Shown here: in pieces, positions 9,422 to 17,099 of the stretch
How positions within the stretch are numbered: the first letter of the stretch is position 1
Layout of the letters: every line of letters begins with the position of its first letter
DNA from: Streptomyces sp. F001
GTDB taxonomy: Bacteria > Actinomycetota > Actinomycetes > Streptomycetales > Streptomycetaceae
DNA length: 64,000 bases
Direction of reading: 5' to 3'
NCBI RefSeq assembly: GCF_004187715.1
Contig: NZ_QZWF01000004.1
Coordinates: 124,001 to 188,000, forward strand
Notes under the pieces: generated by a model
Databases searched by the model: none
Told to the model about the DNA's origin: nothing
The model's input: only the letters and a program-made list of their open reading frames with translations
Made by a program: the position numbers and the translations under genes

Positions 9422-10767
9422 TCAGCCCAGGGTCACCACGGGCACCGTGTTGCTCCCGTTCCACGTCCCGTTGAACCCGAGCGTCACCGATCCTCCGTCC
9501 GGCACCGCCCTGTTGTAGGAGGCGTTGGAACAGCTGACCGCCGCGCCCGACTGTGTGCAGGTCGCGTTCCAGGCCTGGGTGATGCGCTGGCCCGCGCCGT
9601 ACGTCCAGTTCACCTTCCAGGACGACAGCGACGCGCCCGAGCAGGCGATCCTGACCTGCCCGGTGAAGCCGGTGCTCCACTGACCGGCGATGCCGTACGT
9701 CGCTGTGCACCCGCCGGTGGGCGTGCCGCTCCCGCCCAGGGACTCGGTGATCGCGTGGTACGCCGGTTTCGGCGCGGAGTTCTCGTCGTACGGGGTCGCC
9801 GCCCCGTAGCCCTCGAAGACGTCCGGGATCCAGGAGTCGGAGTCGGTGAAGCCCCAGACGGTGACACCGGTGCAGCGGGACACCGCCAGACACGCGTTCA
9901 TGACCGCCCGGTAGTCGGCGGCCTGCTGGGCCGGCTTCGCCTCCGTGGCCGGCAGTTGCATCCGGATGTCCAGCTCGGTGATGGCGACGTCGACCCCGAG
10001 GTCGGCGGAGCGCTGGATGTTCTGCTGCATCGTCGAGGGCACCTGCCCCAGGATCAGGTGGGCCTGCAGGCCCACCCCGTCGATCGGGACGCCGCGCTCC
10101 TTCAGCGACTTGACCAGGTTGTACAGGGCGGTGCTCTTCGCGTTCACGCCCTCGACGTTGTAGTCGTTGATGTACAGCTCGGCGGCCGGGTCGGCGGCCT
10201 TCGCCCAGGTCAGGGCCTGGGCGATGTAGTCCTGGCCGAGGTTGTCGTACCAGAGGGTCCGCCGGTAGGTGCCGTCCTCGTTGAACGGCTCGTTGACCAC
10301 GTCCCAGGCGGCGAGGCGGCCCTTGTAGCGGGTGACCTCGGTGATGATGTGGTCCTGGAGGATGGTGCTGAGCTGCGCCGGCGTCCAGGAGCCGTTCGTC
10401 AGCCAGCCGGGGTTCTGGCTGTGCCAGACGAGGGTGTGGCCGCGCACCCGCTGGTCGTGCGCCTCGGCGAAGTCCACGATCCGGTCGGCCTCGGCCCAGT
10501 TGTAGGTGCCGCGGCTCGGCTCGGCCGACTCCCACTTCATGGCGTTGCCGGGGTGAGCGAGTTGAACTCGCGGCCCGCGAGGTCGCCGTAGGTGCCGGTG
10601 AGCTTGGAGCCGGTGACCGCGGTGCCGATGATCTTGCCTTTGGCGTCGGCGAGGTCGCGCAGCGGGGCGGCGGCGTGCGCCGAGGGGGCGGCGACAGTTA
10701 AGGCGCCGAGCGCGGCGAGGCCGGTGAGCAGCGACGCCAGGGACCGGCCTGATCTCAGAGATCTCAT
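9422..10767 (-). pseudogene. Secreted GH10 endo-1,4-beta-xylanase with CBM2, one frameshift
   Basis: A modular xylanase split by one indel. The first frame from 10767 gives a signal peptide (MRSLRSGRSLASLL..PSAHA) and the GH10 start up to GREFNSLTP. The second frame continues with GNAMKWES, the acid/base motif WDVVNEPFNEDG, and the nucleophile motif ITELDIRM. It ends with a CBM2 cellulose/xylan-binding domain (about the last 100 residues, from GGCTATYG). The break at about 10552 lies in a CCCC run that would need one more C to restore T-P-G-N-A. A perfect 13-bp palindrome just upstream and the LacI gene next door suggest substrate-induced control. It is likely functional if the shift is a sequence error. 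Confidence 0.85.
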
Positions 10768-10772
10768 GTGCG

Positions 10773-10814
10773 GGTGCATCCGAAAGTTTCGGTGGTGCAT
10801 CCGATTGGCTTCGG
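10773..10814 (-). promoter_or_regulatory. Xylanase operator: palindrome in an imperfect tandem repeat
   Basis: CCGAAACTTTCGG (10780-10792) is a perfect 13-bp palindrome directly upstream of the xylanase start. On the plus strand GGTGCATCCGAAAGTTTCGG (10773-10792) is repeated imperfectly at 10794-10814 (GGTGCATCCGATTGGCTTCGG). CGAAA-N-TTTCG palindromes are typical of LacI-type operators at Streptomyces xylan and cellulose genes; the likely ligand is the LacI protein encoded at 10880-11929. Confidence 0.6.
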
Positions 10815-10879
10815 AGGAGTGTTGAGGCAGTCGTCCCATGCGTCAATACGTCAGCTTCCGGCCACTCCCGCCCGTCCCG

Positions 10880-11929
10880 TCACGAGGCCGGCGGCGCCGT
10901 ACTGCTGCGCACCACCAGGCTGGTCGCCAGCTCCACCCGGGTGGCGGCCTGAGCCCCCTCCCCGCGCCCCAGCTCCAGCACCAGCCGGGCCGCCGCCTCG
11001 GCCATCTCCGTCAGCGGCTGCCGTACGGTCGTCAGCGGCGGCCCCACCCAGCGCGCCACCGGCAGATCGTCGAACCCGACCACGCTCAGGTCCTCCGGCA
11101 CACGCAGCCCCAGCTCGCGCACCGCCTCGTACAGCCCGAGCGCCTGGAGGTCGTTCCCGGCGAAGACCGCGGTCGGCCGGTCCGGGCGGCGCAGCAGCTC
11201 CAGACCCAGCCGGTAGCCGGACTCGTGGTGGAAGTCGCCGGCCGCGACGAGCGAGTGATCCACCGGCAGCCCCGCCGTCTCCAGCGCCGCCCGGTAACCG
11301 TCCACCCGGGCCCGGCTGCACAGCATCCGCGACGGCCCGCTGATCGCGCCGATCCTGCGGTGCCCCAGCTCGACCAGATGGCGGGTGGCGGCCAGTCCGC
11401 CCTGCCAGTTGGTGGCGCCGATCGACGGCACGTCGGCGCCCGGATCGCCCGCCGGGTCCATCACCACGAACGGGATGGACCTGCTGGTCAGCAGTGCACG
11501 CTGGGCCTCGTCGAGCTCGGAGAGCACGAGGATCACGCCGTGCGGACGGCGGGCGGCGACCTGGTCGGCCCAGGTCCGCCCCGGGGTGAGCCGGCCCGCG
11601 CTCTCGGAGAGCACGACGCTCAGCCCCGCGTTGCTGGCCACGTTCTCCACGCCCCGGATGACCTCCAGCGCCCAGGCACTCTCCAGCTCGTGGAAGACCA
11701 GGTCGAGCAGGGGCGAGCGGGACGACTCGGCCCGGCGCCGCCGGTAGCCGTGGGTGCGCAGCAGTTCCTCGACGCGGTTGCGGGTGCCCGGGGCCACGTC
11801 GGCCCGGCCGTTGAGGACCTTCGAAACAGTCGGAGCGGAGACGCCGGCCTCGCGGGCGATCTCGGCGAGCGTCGCGGTCTGTGCGGACCGTCCTGTCGTC
11901 TGGGTTTCTGCACGTTCCGGGGGAGTCAT
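10880..11929 (-). CDS. LacI family transcriptional regulator
   Basis: A 349-residue repressor from the ATG at 11929 (a longer in-frame start at 12010 is less likely because the helix-turn-helix begins soon after 11929). The N-terminal helix-turn-helix is ATLAEIAREAGVSAPTVSKVLNGRADVAPGTRNRVEELL, cut here in the middle of the description: AGVSAPTVSKVLNG is the recognition unit. The periplasmic-binding-protein-like sugar domain follows to the end. It lies between a xylanase and a GH3 remnant, so its effector is probably a xylo-oligosaccharide, and it probably represses both neighbours. Confidence 0.9.
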   Translation of the reverse strand: MTPPERAETQTTGRSAQTATLAEIAREAGVSAPTVSKVLNGRADVAPGTRNRVEELLRTHGYRRRRAESSRSPLLDLVFHELESAWALEVIRGVENVASNAGLSVVLSESAGRLTPGRTWADQVAARRPHGVILVLSELDEAQRALLTSRSIPFVVMDPAGDPGADVPSIGATNWQGGLAATRHLVELGHRRIGAISGPSRMLCSRARVDGYRAALETAGLPVDHSLVAAGDFHHESGYRLGLELLRRPDRPTAVFAGNDLQALGLYEAVRELGLRVPEDLSVVGFDDLPVARWVGPPLTTVRQPLTEMAEAAARLVLELGRGEGAQAATRVELATSLVVRSSTAPPAS

Positions 11930-11991
11930 GGCGGCGATCGTATCTCTGCGCGACCTCTTGACGGGCCCCCTGCACCGCCATAAGTTCCCGG

Positions 11992-12025
11992 AACATTCGA
12001 GAAGATGCACAAAACATTCGAGAAG
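11992..12025. promoter_or_regulatory. Direct repeats in the lacI-GH3 divergent region
   Basis: AACATTCGAGAAG occurs at 11992-12004 and again at 12013-12025, a centre spacing of 21 bases or two helical turns, on the same face of DNA. It is AT-richer than its surroundings and lies between the lacI start and the GH3 remnant. A regulator site is likely; which protein binds is not known. Confidence 0.5.
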
Positions 12026-12124
12026 TGCGTGCTGTCATGGGGTCCACCATGTCGTCCAACGGCGGGCGAACGTTCAGCAGGCGCTGGGTGTTCGGCGCCG
12101 ACGCCACCCTGCTGCGGGGTCGCT

Positions 12125-13023
12125 GGCCCCGACACCTCCGGCTTCGAGGAGGCGGTGGCACGGGCGGCGGAGGCGGATGTGTGCGTGGCGGTCCTGGGCG
12201 ACCGGGCGGGCCTGTTCGGCCGCGGCACCTCCGGCGAGGGCTGTGACGCCGCCGACCTCGGTCTGCCCGGTGTCCAGGGCGATCTGCTGGACGCGCTGGT
12301 GGCGACCGGCGTCCCGGTGGTGCTGGTCCTGCTCACCGGCCGGCCGTACGCCCTGGGTCGCTGGCACGGTCGGCTGGCCGCGTCTGTCCAGAGGCGTTCT
12401 TCCCCGGCGAGGAGGGCGGCCCGGCGGTGGCGGGAGTCCTGTCGGGCCGCGTCAACCCGTCCGGCCGGCTCCCGGTGAGCGTCCCGGACCTGCCCGGCGG
12501 GCAGCCGTGGACGTACCTCCAGCCGCCGCTGGGCCTGGCGGGCGAGGTCAGCAACCTGGACCCGACCCCGCTGTACGCCTTCGGACACGGCCGCTCGTAC
12601 ACGACGTTCGCCTGGGAGCCGGTCGAGGGCACGCATCCCACCATCGGCACGGACGGCTCGTACGACATCCCGGTCGTCGTCCGCAACACGGGCGACCGCG
12701 CGGACGCGGAGGTGGTCCAGCTCTACCTGCACGACCCGGTGGCCTCCGTGACCCGCCCGGACGTCCGTCTGATCGGCTACCGCCGGGTGGAGCTGGAGCC
12801 GGGGGACGCGGCTCGCGTGACCTTCCGCTTCCACGCGGATCTCTCGGCCTTCACCGACCGGACCGGCCAAAGGGTGGTCGAACCGGGCGCGCTGGAACTG
12901 CGGTTGGCGGCATCCAGCGCGGACGTACGGCACACGGCACAGCTGACTCTCACGGGACCGGTGAGGGTGCTGGGCCCGGATCGCCGACTGCGCTGCGAGA
13001 CGGAGGTGTCCGGCGTGGGGTGA
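12125..13023 (+). pseudogene. GH3 beta-xylosidase/beta-glucosidase remnant
   Basis: Only the C-terminal part of a family 3 glycoside hydrolase survives. GPDTSGFEEAVARAAEADVC and LGDRAGLFGRGTSGEGCDAADL belong to the GH3 C-terminal (acid/base-bearing) domain; after a shift near 12395 the other frame carries FFPGEEGGPAVAGVLSGR, the FGHGRSYTTF motif and a fibronectin-III-like end domain to 13023. The shift looks like a duplicated AG in a CCAGAGGCG tract. The whole N-terminal barrel with the nucleophile Asp (about 450 residues) is absent, and the upstream sequence is not related to it. A dead gene, once probably part of the xylan locus. Confidence 0.85.
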
Positions 13024-13038
13024 CCTCCTGCACGCCGG

Positions 13039-13296
13039 TCAGTCCGCCCGCACCGACTCGAACCGCCATCGATGCACCGCCCGAGTGACCAACTCCCCGT
13101 CCGGCTCCGGCAGTTCGGGGAGGTCGGCATCATAGGGCGCGTCCCACCAGGTGATGACGAGGACGCGGTCCTGCGGGGCGCGGAAGGTCTCGCGGCGCAG
13201 CGGCTGCTCGGGGAGCTGCTGTGCGGCGGCCCAGGCCAGCAGGTCCGCCCCGCGCCCGGGAACCGCCCGCGCCTCCCACATCAACGCCACCGTCAC
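13039..13296 (-). CDS. Small conserved hypothetical protein coupled to TsaD
   Basis: An 85-residue protein of unknown function. The GTG start at 13296 overlaps the tsaD stop by four bases (GTGA), so translation is coupled. The sequence (ALMWEARAVPGRGADLLAWA ... VLVITWWD) looks like a small alpha/beta fold of the antibiotic-biosynthesis-monooxygenase or stress-barrel size, but no catalytic motif can be seen. The position at the end of the t6A genes may be only transcriptional convenience. Confidence 0.7.
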   Translation of the reverse strand: MTVALMWEARAVPGRGADLLAWAAAQQLPEQPLRRETFRAPQDRVLVITWWDAPYDADLPELPEPDGELVTRAVHRWRFESVRAD

Positions 13297-14966
13297 GAGT
13301 ACAGGTTCTCCTTGCTGACCTCGTGCACGTGATCGTGCCCGGGCACATGCGGGTCCGTCACCGGCAGCGACGAGTCCGCCGACAGGTCCCAGCTCGACGC
13401 CGGCCGGTTGCGTGCCACCATCTCCGCGCCCAGCGCCGCGACCATCGCGCCGTTGTCCGTGCACAGCTTCGGCCGGGGCACCCGCAGCCGGATCCCGGCC
13501 GCCTCGCACCGCTCCTGGGCCAGCGCCCGCAGCCGGGAGTTGGCGGCCACACCGCCGCCGATCATCAGGTGGTCGACGCCCTCGTCCTTGCAGGCCCGTA
13601 CAGCCTTGCGGGTCAGCACGTCCACGACCGCCTCCTGGAAGGACGCCGCCACGTCCCGCACCGGCACCTCCTCCCCCGCCGCCCGTCTGGCCTCGATCCA
13701 GCGGGCCACGGCCGTCTTCAGTCCGGAGAAGGAGAAGTCGTACACCGGATCGCGCGGGCCGGTCAGACCGCGCGGGAACACGATGGCGTCCGGGTCGCCC
13801 TCCTTCGCGTACCGGTCGATGACCGGGCCGCCCGGGAAGCCGAGGTTCAGCACCCGGGCGATCTTGTCGAAGGCCTCGCCGGCCGCGTCGTCGATGGTCG
13901 CGCCCATCGGGCGGACGTCGGAGGTGATGTCGGAGGAGAGAAGCAGCGACGAATGCCCGCCGGACACCAGCAGCGCCATCGTCGGCTCCGGCAGCGCCCC
14001 GTGCTCCAGCTGGTCGACGCAGATGTGGGAGGCGAGGTGGTTGACGCCGTACAGCGGCTTGCCCAGCGCGTAGGCGTACGCCTTCGCCGCCGAGACCCCG
14101 ACGAGCAGCGCGCCCGCGAGCCCCGGACCTGCGGTCACCGCAATGCCGTCGAGGTCCTTCGCGCTGACCCCTGCCTCCTTCAGCGCCCGGTCGATGGTCG
14201 GCACCATCGCCTCCAGGTGCGCGCGGGACGCGACCTCCGGCACGACCCCGCCGAAGCGGGCGTGCTCGTCGACGCTGGAGGCGACGGCGTCCGCGAGCAG
14301 GGTGGTGCCGCGGACGATGCCGACGCCGGTCTCGTCGCAGGAGGTCTCGATCCCCAGGACCAGGGGTTCGTCAGTCATGGATCTCGGTTCCTTGTTCAGA
14401 GGGTGCAGAGGGGGCAGCGGGGCAGAGGGGGCAGCGGGGGCAGCGGGGCCAGAGGGCACGCCCGCGGCGGAGCCGCTGTCGGACGCGGTCGACAGACGCA
14501 TCACCACGGCGTCCACATTCCCCGGCTGGTAGTAGCCACGCCGGAAGCCGATGGGCTCGAAGCCGAAGCGCTCGTACAGCTTCTGGGCGCGGACGTTGTC
14601 CACCCGGCACTCGAGCATCACCTCGGTGCACTCGAAGGCGGTCGCGGCCTGCAGCAGCTCGGTCAGCAGCCGCCCGCCGAGTCCGGTGCCCCAGTGGTCA
14701 CGGGCGACGGCGATCGTCTGGACGTCCCCGATATCACCGGCGGAGGCGAGGCCCGCGTACCCGACGATCCGGCCGGCCTCGTCCTCCGCCACCACGTACC
14801 GCCGGGTCGCCCCGGGGCCGCGCGCATGAGCGAGCTCGGACCAGAACATGCCCCGCGACCAGGCGTCCTCGGGGAACAGGTCCCGCTCCAGCTCCAGCAC
14901 GGGATCGATGTCCCACCAGCGCATCTCACGCAGCACCGGCGTCACGGGCGTCACGGGCGCGGTCAC
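13293..14966 (-). CDS. tsaD: Fused RimI (ribosomal protein N-acetyltransferase) - TsaD (t6A synthase)
   Basis: One uninterrupted 557-codon frame. Residues 1-160 are a GNAT acetyltransferase of the RimI type, with the acetyl-CoA loop DHWGTGLGGRLL and the YERFGFEPIGFRRGYY end, which acetylates the N-terminus of S18. Residues 160-195 are a Pro/Ala-rich linker. From residue 197 (MTDEPLVLGIETSCDETGVG) comes a complete TsaD/Kae1, which transfers threonylcarbamoyl to A37 of ANN-reading tRNAs; its metal-binding NHLASH and the GPGLAGALLVG loop are present. The usual stop between rimI and tsaD is missing. TsaD can also start internally at ATG 14378. The frame begins four bases inside tsaB and ends four bases inside the small gene, so all are coupled. 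Confidence 0.88.
   Translation of the reverse strand: MTAPVTPVTPVLREMRWWDIDPVLELERDLFPEDAWSRGMFWSELAHARGPGATRRYVVAEDEAGRIVGYAGLASAGDIGDVQTIAVARDHWGTGLGGRLLTELLQAATAFECTEVMLECRVDNVRAQKLYERFGFEPIGFRRGYYQPGNVDAVVMRLSTASDSGSAAGVPSGPAAPAAPSAPLPPLHPLNKEPRSMTDEPLVLGIETSCDETGVGIVRGTTLLADAVASSVDEHARFGGVVPEVASRAHLEAMVPTIDRALKEAGVSAKDLDGIAVTAGPGLAGALLVGVSAAKAYAYALGKPLYGVNHLASHICVDQLEHGALPEPTMALLVSGGHSSLLLSSDITSDVRPMGATIDDAAGEAFDKIARVLNLGFPGGPVIDRYAKEGDPDAIVFPRGLTGPRDPVYDFSFSGLKTAVARWIEARRAAGEEVPVRDVAASFQEAVVDVLTRKAVRACKDEGVDHLMIGGGVAANSRLRALAQERCEAAGIRLRVPRPKLCTDNGAMVAALGAEMVARNRPASSWDLSADSSLPVTDPHVPGHDHVHEVSKENLYS
14376..14396 (-). promoter_or_regulatory. Internal tsaD start with its own ribosome site
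   Basis: On the minus strand AAGGAA precedes ATG 14378 by about 9 bases. The ATG opens the normal TsaD N-terminus (MTDEPLVLGIETSCDET). A separate 361-residue TsaD could therefore be made besides any RimI-TsaD fusion. Confidence 0.6.
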
Positions 14967-15616
14967 TTCGGGGTGACCACCTTGTAGTTCTTGGGCACCT
15001 GGGCGTCGGGCCGACGCAGATACAGCGGGCGGGGCACGGGGAGTTCCTCACCCTTGCCGAGTCTCTCGGCGGCCAGCCGGGCGAGGGCGGCCGCGGACAC
15101 GTGCTCGGGCTCGTGCACGACCGGGAAGGTGTCCGGGTACAGCAGCGCGCCCGCACCGACCGCGGGCACCCCCTCGACCTGCGCGGCGATGTCGGCGGGG
15201 CGGGCGACGGCCGGGTCCGTGACGCGGGTGCGGGAGTCGGCGTACCGCGCCCAGTAGACCTCCTTGCGCCGGGCGTCGGTCGCCACGACGAAGGGGCCCT
15301 CCATGTCGGCGGCGTAGGCGAGGCCGTCCAGCGTGCACACGCCGTGCACCGGCACGCCGAGCGCGAGCCCGAAGGTGTCGGCGGTCATCAGGCCGACGCG
15401 CAGCCCGGTGTACGGGCCCGGGCCGATCCCCACGACGATCCGCGTGACGGCGTCCAGCGTGAGCCCCGCCTCGCCGAGCACACGGTGGACGGCCGGCAAC
15501 AGCAGCTCACCGTGCCGGCGGGCGTCCACCTGGCTCGACGAGGCGATGACGTCCGTACCGTCGTGCAGCGCGACGGTGACGGCGGGAGTTGCGGTATCAA
15601 GAGCGAGCAAGAGCAC
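14963..15616 (-). CDS. tsaB: tRNA t6A biosynthesis protein TsaB
   Basis: A 217-residue ASKHA-fold protein, the dimerisation partner of TsaD in the bacterial threonylcarbamoyl-adenosine complex (TsaB-TsaD-TsaE). The N-terminal LLALDTATPAVTVAL phosphate-like loop and the GIGPGPYTGLRVGL motif identify it; the C-terminal part is shorter and more divergent than in TsaD, as expected because TsaB is not catalytic. The stop overlaps the rimI start by four bases, so synthesis of complex members is coupled. Confidence 0.94.
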   Translation of the reverse strand: MLLLALDTATPAVTVALHDGTDVIASSSQVDARRHGELLLPAVHRVLGEAGLTLDAVTRIVVGIGPGPYTGLRVGLMTADTFGLALGVPVHGVCTLDGLAYAADMEGPFVVATDARRKEVYWARYADSRTRVTDPAVARPADIAAQVEGVPAVGAGALLYPDTFPVVHEPEHVSAAALARLAAERLGKGEELPVPRPLYLRRPDAQVPKNYKVVTPK

Positions 15617-15714
15617 GCAAACAGCCTACGGCTCCTCGGGGCACCCCGGCCCACGTCTCCACTGCTGCTAGCGTCACCACAGATGTGGACAAAACGACCC
15701 GGAGGTGGACGTCC

Positions 15715-16260
15715 GTGTCCAGCACCAGCGCCGGACTCGTCACCGGTCTCACGGCGGTGGCCCTCGTGACGGTCGGGTATCTCGGCTATCAGGCGTCGGC
15801 GAACATCCCGGCGGAGCTGAGCGCGGCGGGCGACAGATCGGCGGCTGCATCGAAGGCCCCCCGGGACAGGAACAACCCCACCGCCCTGCCCGGCAACTCC
15901 GGCACCGGCGAACGGGTCGTGTACTCGCTGGACGACGACCGGGTGTGGCTGGTCGGCCCGGACAACAGGGTCGTGCGCACCTTCCGGGTCACCCCGAGCA
16001 CCGTCGACCCCGCCCCGGACACCTACTACGTCACGTCCCGCTCGGGCGCGGTCACCGGATCCGACGGCATCCCCGTCGAGCACGTCGTCCGCTTCACCAG
16101 CGTGGACCACGTGCCCATCGGTTTCAGCGCGGCGAAGAACGGCCTGACCCCACCGCCCGACCCGAAGGCGCGGACCGGCGGCATCCGCCAGTCCCGCGCG
16201 GACGGCAACGAAATGTGGAAGTTCGCGACGATCGGCCAGAAGGTCGTCGTCATCCGATAG
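15715..16260 (+). CDS. Hypothetical membrane-anchored protein
   Basis: A 181-residue protein of unknown function. The start at GTG 15715 is chosen because GGAGG at 15701-15705 sits 9 bases upstream; the longer frame back to 15589 overlaps tsaB and includes no ribosome site. One N-terminal hydrophobic helix (LVTGLTAVALVTVGYLGY) anchors it, followed by a Ser/Ala-rich linker and an extracellular domain with VYSLDDDRVWLVGPDNRVVRTFRV and SRSGAVTGSDGIPVEHVVRF repeats-like strands, which resemble L,D-transpeptidase-like beta folds only loosely. It is convergent with the 60-residue gene, 2 bases apart. Confidence 0.75.
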   Translation: MSSTSAGLVTGLTAVALVTVGYLGYQASANIPAELSAAGDRSAAASKAPRDRNNPTALPGNSGTGERVVYSLDDDRVWLVGPDNRVVRTFRVTPSTVDPAPDTYYVTSRSGAVTGSDGIPVEHVVRFTSVDHVPIGFSAAKNGLTPPPDPKARTGGIRQSRADGNEMWKFATIGQKVVVIR

Positions 16261-16262
16261 AG

Positions 16263-16445
16263 CTACGCCGCCTCGCGGTGGCCCTCGGAGGCCTGACGTA
16301 CGTGCGGTACCTGCGGCACCCTCGGGTCGGGGTCGCGCGGCGGCGTCGAGATCGCGTGCGCGGCGGCACAGGACGCCAGCAGGTCGCGCATCGACACCCC
16401 GGCCACCACGCGCGGCACCGTCTCGTCTCGTTCCGTAGCCGACAT
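16263..16445 (-). CDS. Small conserved hypothetical protein with palindromic operator
   Basis: A 60-residue protein with no recognisable domain: MSATERDETVPRVVAGV, then a short hydrophobic helix (MRDLLASCAAAHAIS) and a Pro/His-rich tail. It has an excellent ribosome site (AGGAGG, five bases before ATG 16445) and a perfect 9-bp-arm palindrome 29-50 bases upstream, both strong signs that it is real and regulated. It could be a small regulator or a peptide precursor; the single Cys and the absence of maturation genes give no further hint. Confidence 0.7.
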   Translation of the reverse strand: MSATERDETVPRVVAGVSMRDLLASCAAAHAISTPPRDPDPRVPQVPHVRQASEGHREAA

Positions 16446-16473
16446 GGACGCCTCCTGAGGCCCGGGGGCGGAC

Positions 16474-16495
16474 GTAGTTAGGTAGACCTAACTAC
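16474..16495. promoter_or_regulatory. Perfect palindromic operator upstream of the 60-residue gene
   Basis: GTAGTTAGG, 4-base spacer, CCTAACTAC (16474-16482 and 16487-16495). It is AT-rich in a GC-rich setting. The half-sites TTAGG/CCTAA recall DmdR1/IdeR iron boxes, but the 4-base spacing does not fit the 19-bp iron box. Confidence 0.7.
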
Positions 16496-16592
16496 GGACT
16501 GGATACCATGTGACCACGCCGGAGCGGCCGGACGCAACATCTTGCCGACGCATTGTCGGAACGTTCATGAAGTTCCCAGGCCACCCGGCCTC

Positions 16593-17099
16593 TCAGGCCG
16601 AGAGCACACTCAGGTCCACCGCAGCCCAGCGCTCCCCGATCCCGGTGAGCGTCACATGCCGCACCTCGTCCGTCGTGTCCCCGACGGCCCGGTGGATCAC
16701 GACATGCAGTCGGTCGTCGGTCAGTTCCTCGACCTTGCCCTCGCCCCACTCCACGATGATCACCGACTCGGGCAACGAGACATCGAGGTCGAGATCCTCC
16801 ATCTCGTCCAGACCGCCGCCCAGCCGGTACGCGTCGACGTGGACCAGCGGAGGCCCGTCTCCCAGGGAGGGGTGCACCCGGGCGATCACGAACGTCGGCG
16901 AGGTGACCGCGCCGCGCACCCCGAGGCCCTCGCCGAGTCCGCGGGTCAGCGTCGTCTTGCCCGCGCCGAGCTCACCGCTGAGCAGCACCAGGTCGCCGGC
17001 GCGCAGCAGCTTGGCCAGGCGGCGGCCGAGCTCGCGCATCTGCTCGGGCGAGTGGACGATCAGCTCGGTCTCAGCCGGGTTGTGCGGTGGTGCTTCCAT
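16593..17099 (-). CDS. tsaE: tRNA t6A biosynthesis ATPase TsaE
   Basis: A 168-residue P-loop ATPase from ATG 17099. The Walker A motif GELGAGKTTLTRGL and the TSPTFVIARVH segment and VHVDAYRL motif typical of TsaE are present. TsaE binds the TsaB-TsaD dimer and its ATPase cycle resets the complex for the next round of A37 threonylcarbamoylation. The start overlaps the end of the alpha/beta hydrolase gene by 29 bases. tsaE is separated from tsaB by the 15.7-16.5 kb hypothetical genes. Confidence 0.95.
   Translation of the reverse strand: MEAPPHNPAETELIVHSPEQMRELGRRLAKLLRAGDLVLLSGELGAGKTTLTRGLGEGLGVRGAVTSPTFVIARVHPSLGDGPPLVHVDAYRLGGGLDEMEDLDLDVSLPESVIIVEWGEGKVEELTDDRLHVVIHRAVGDTTDEVRHVTLTGIGERWAAVDLSVLSA

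Noticed and set aside
6820..9474. An 884-codon plus-strand frame
   Set aside because: It crosses the methyltransferase and the LCP gene in the wrong frame and has Arg/Pro/Gly-rich composition.
16474..16495. DmdR1/IdeR iron box
   Set aside because: TTAGG and CCTAA halves are there but 4 bases apart instead of the 9 expected within the 19-bp box.
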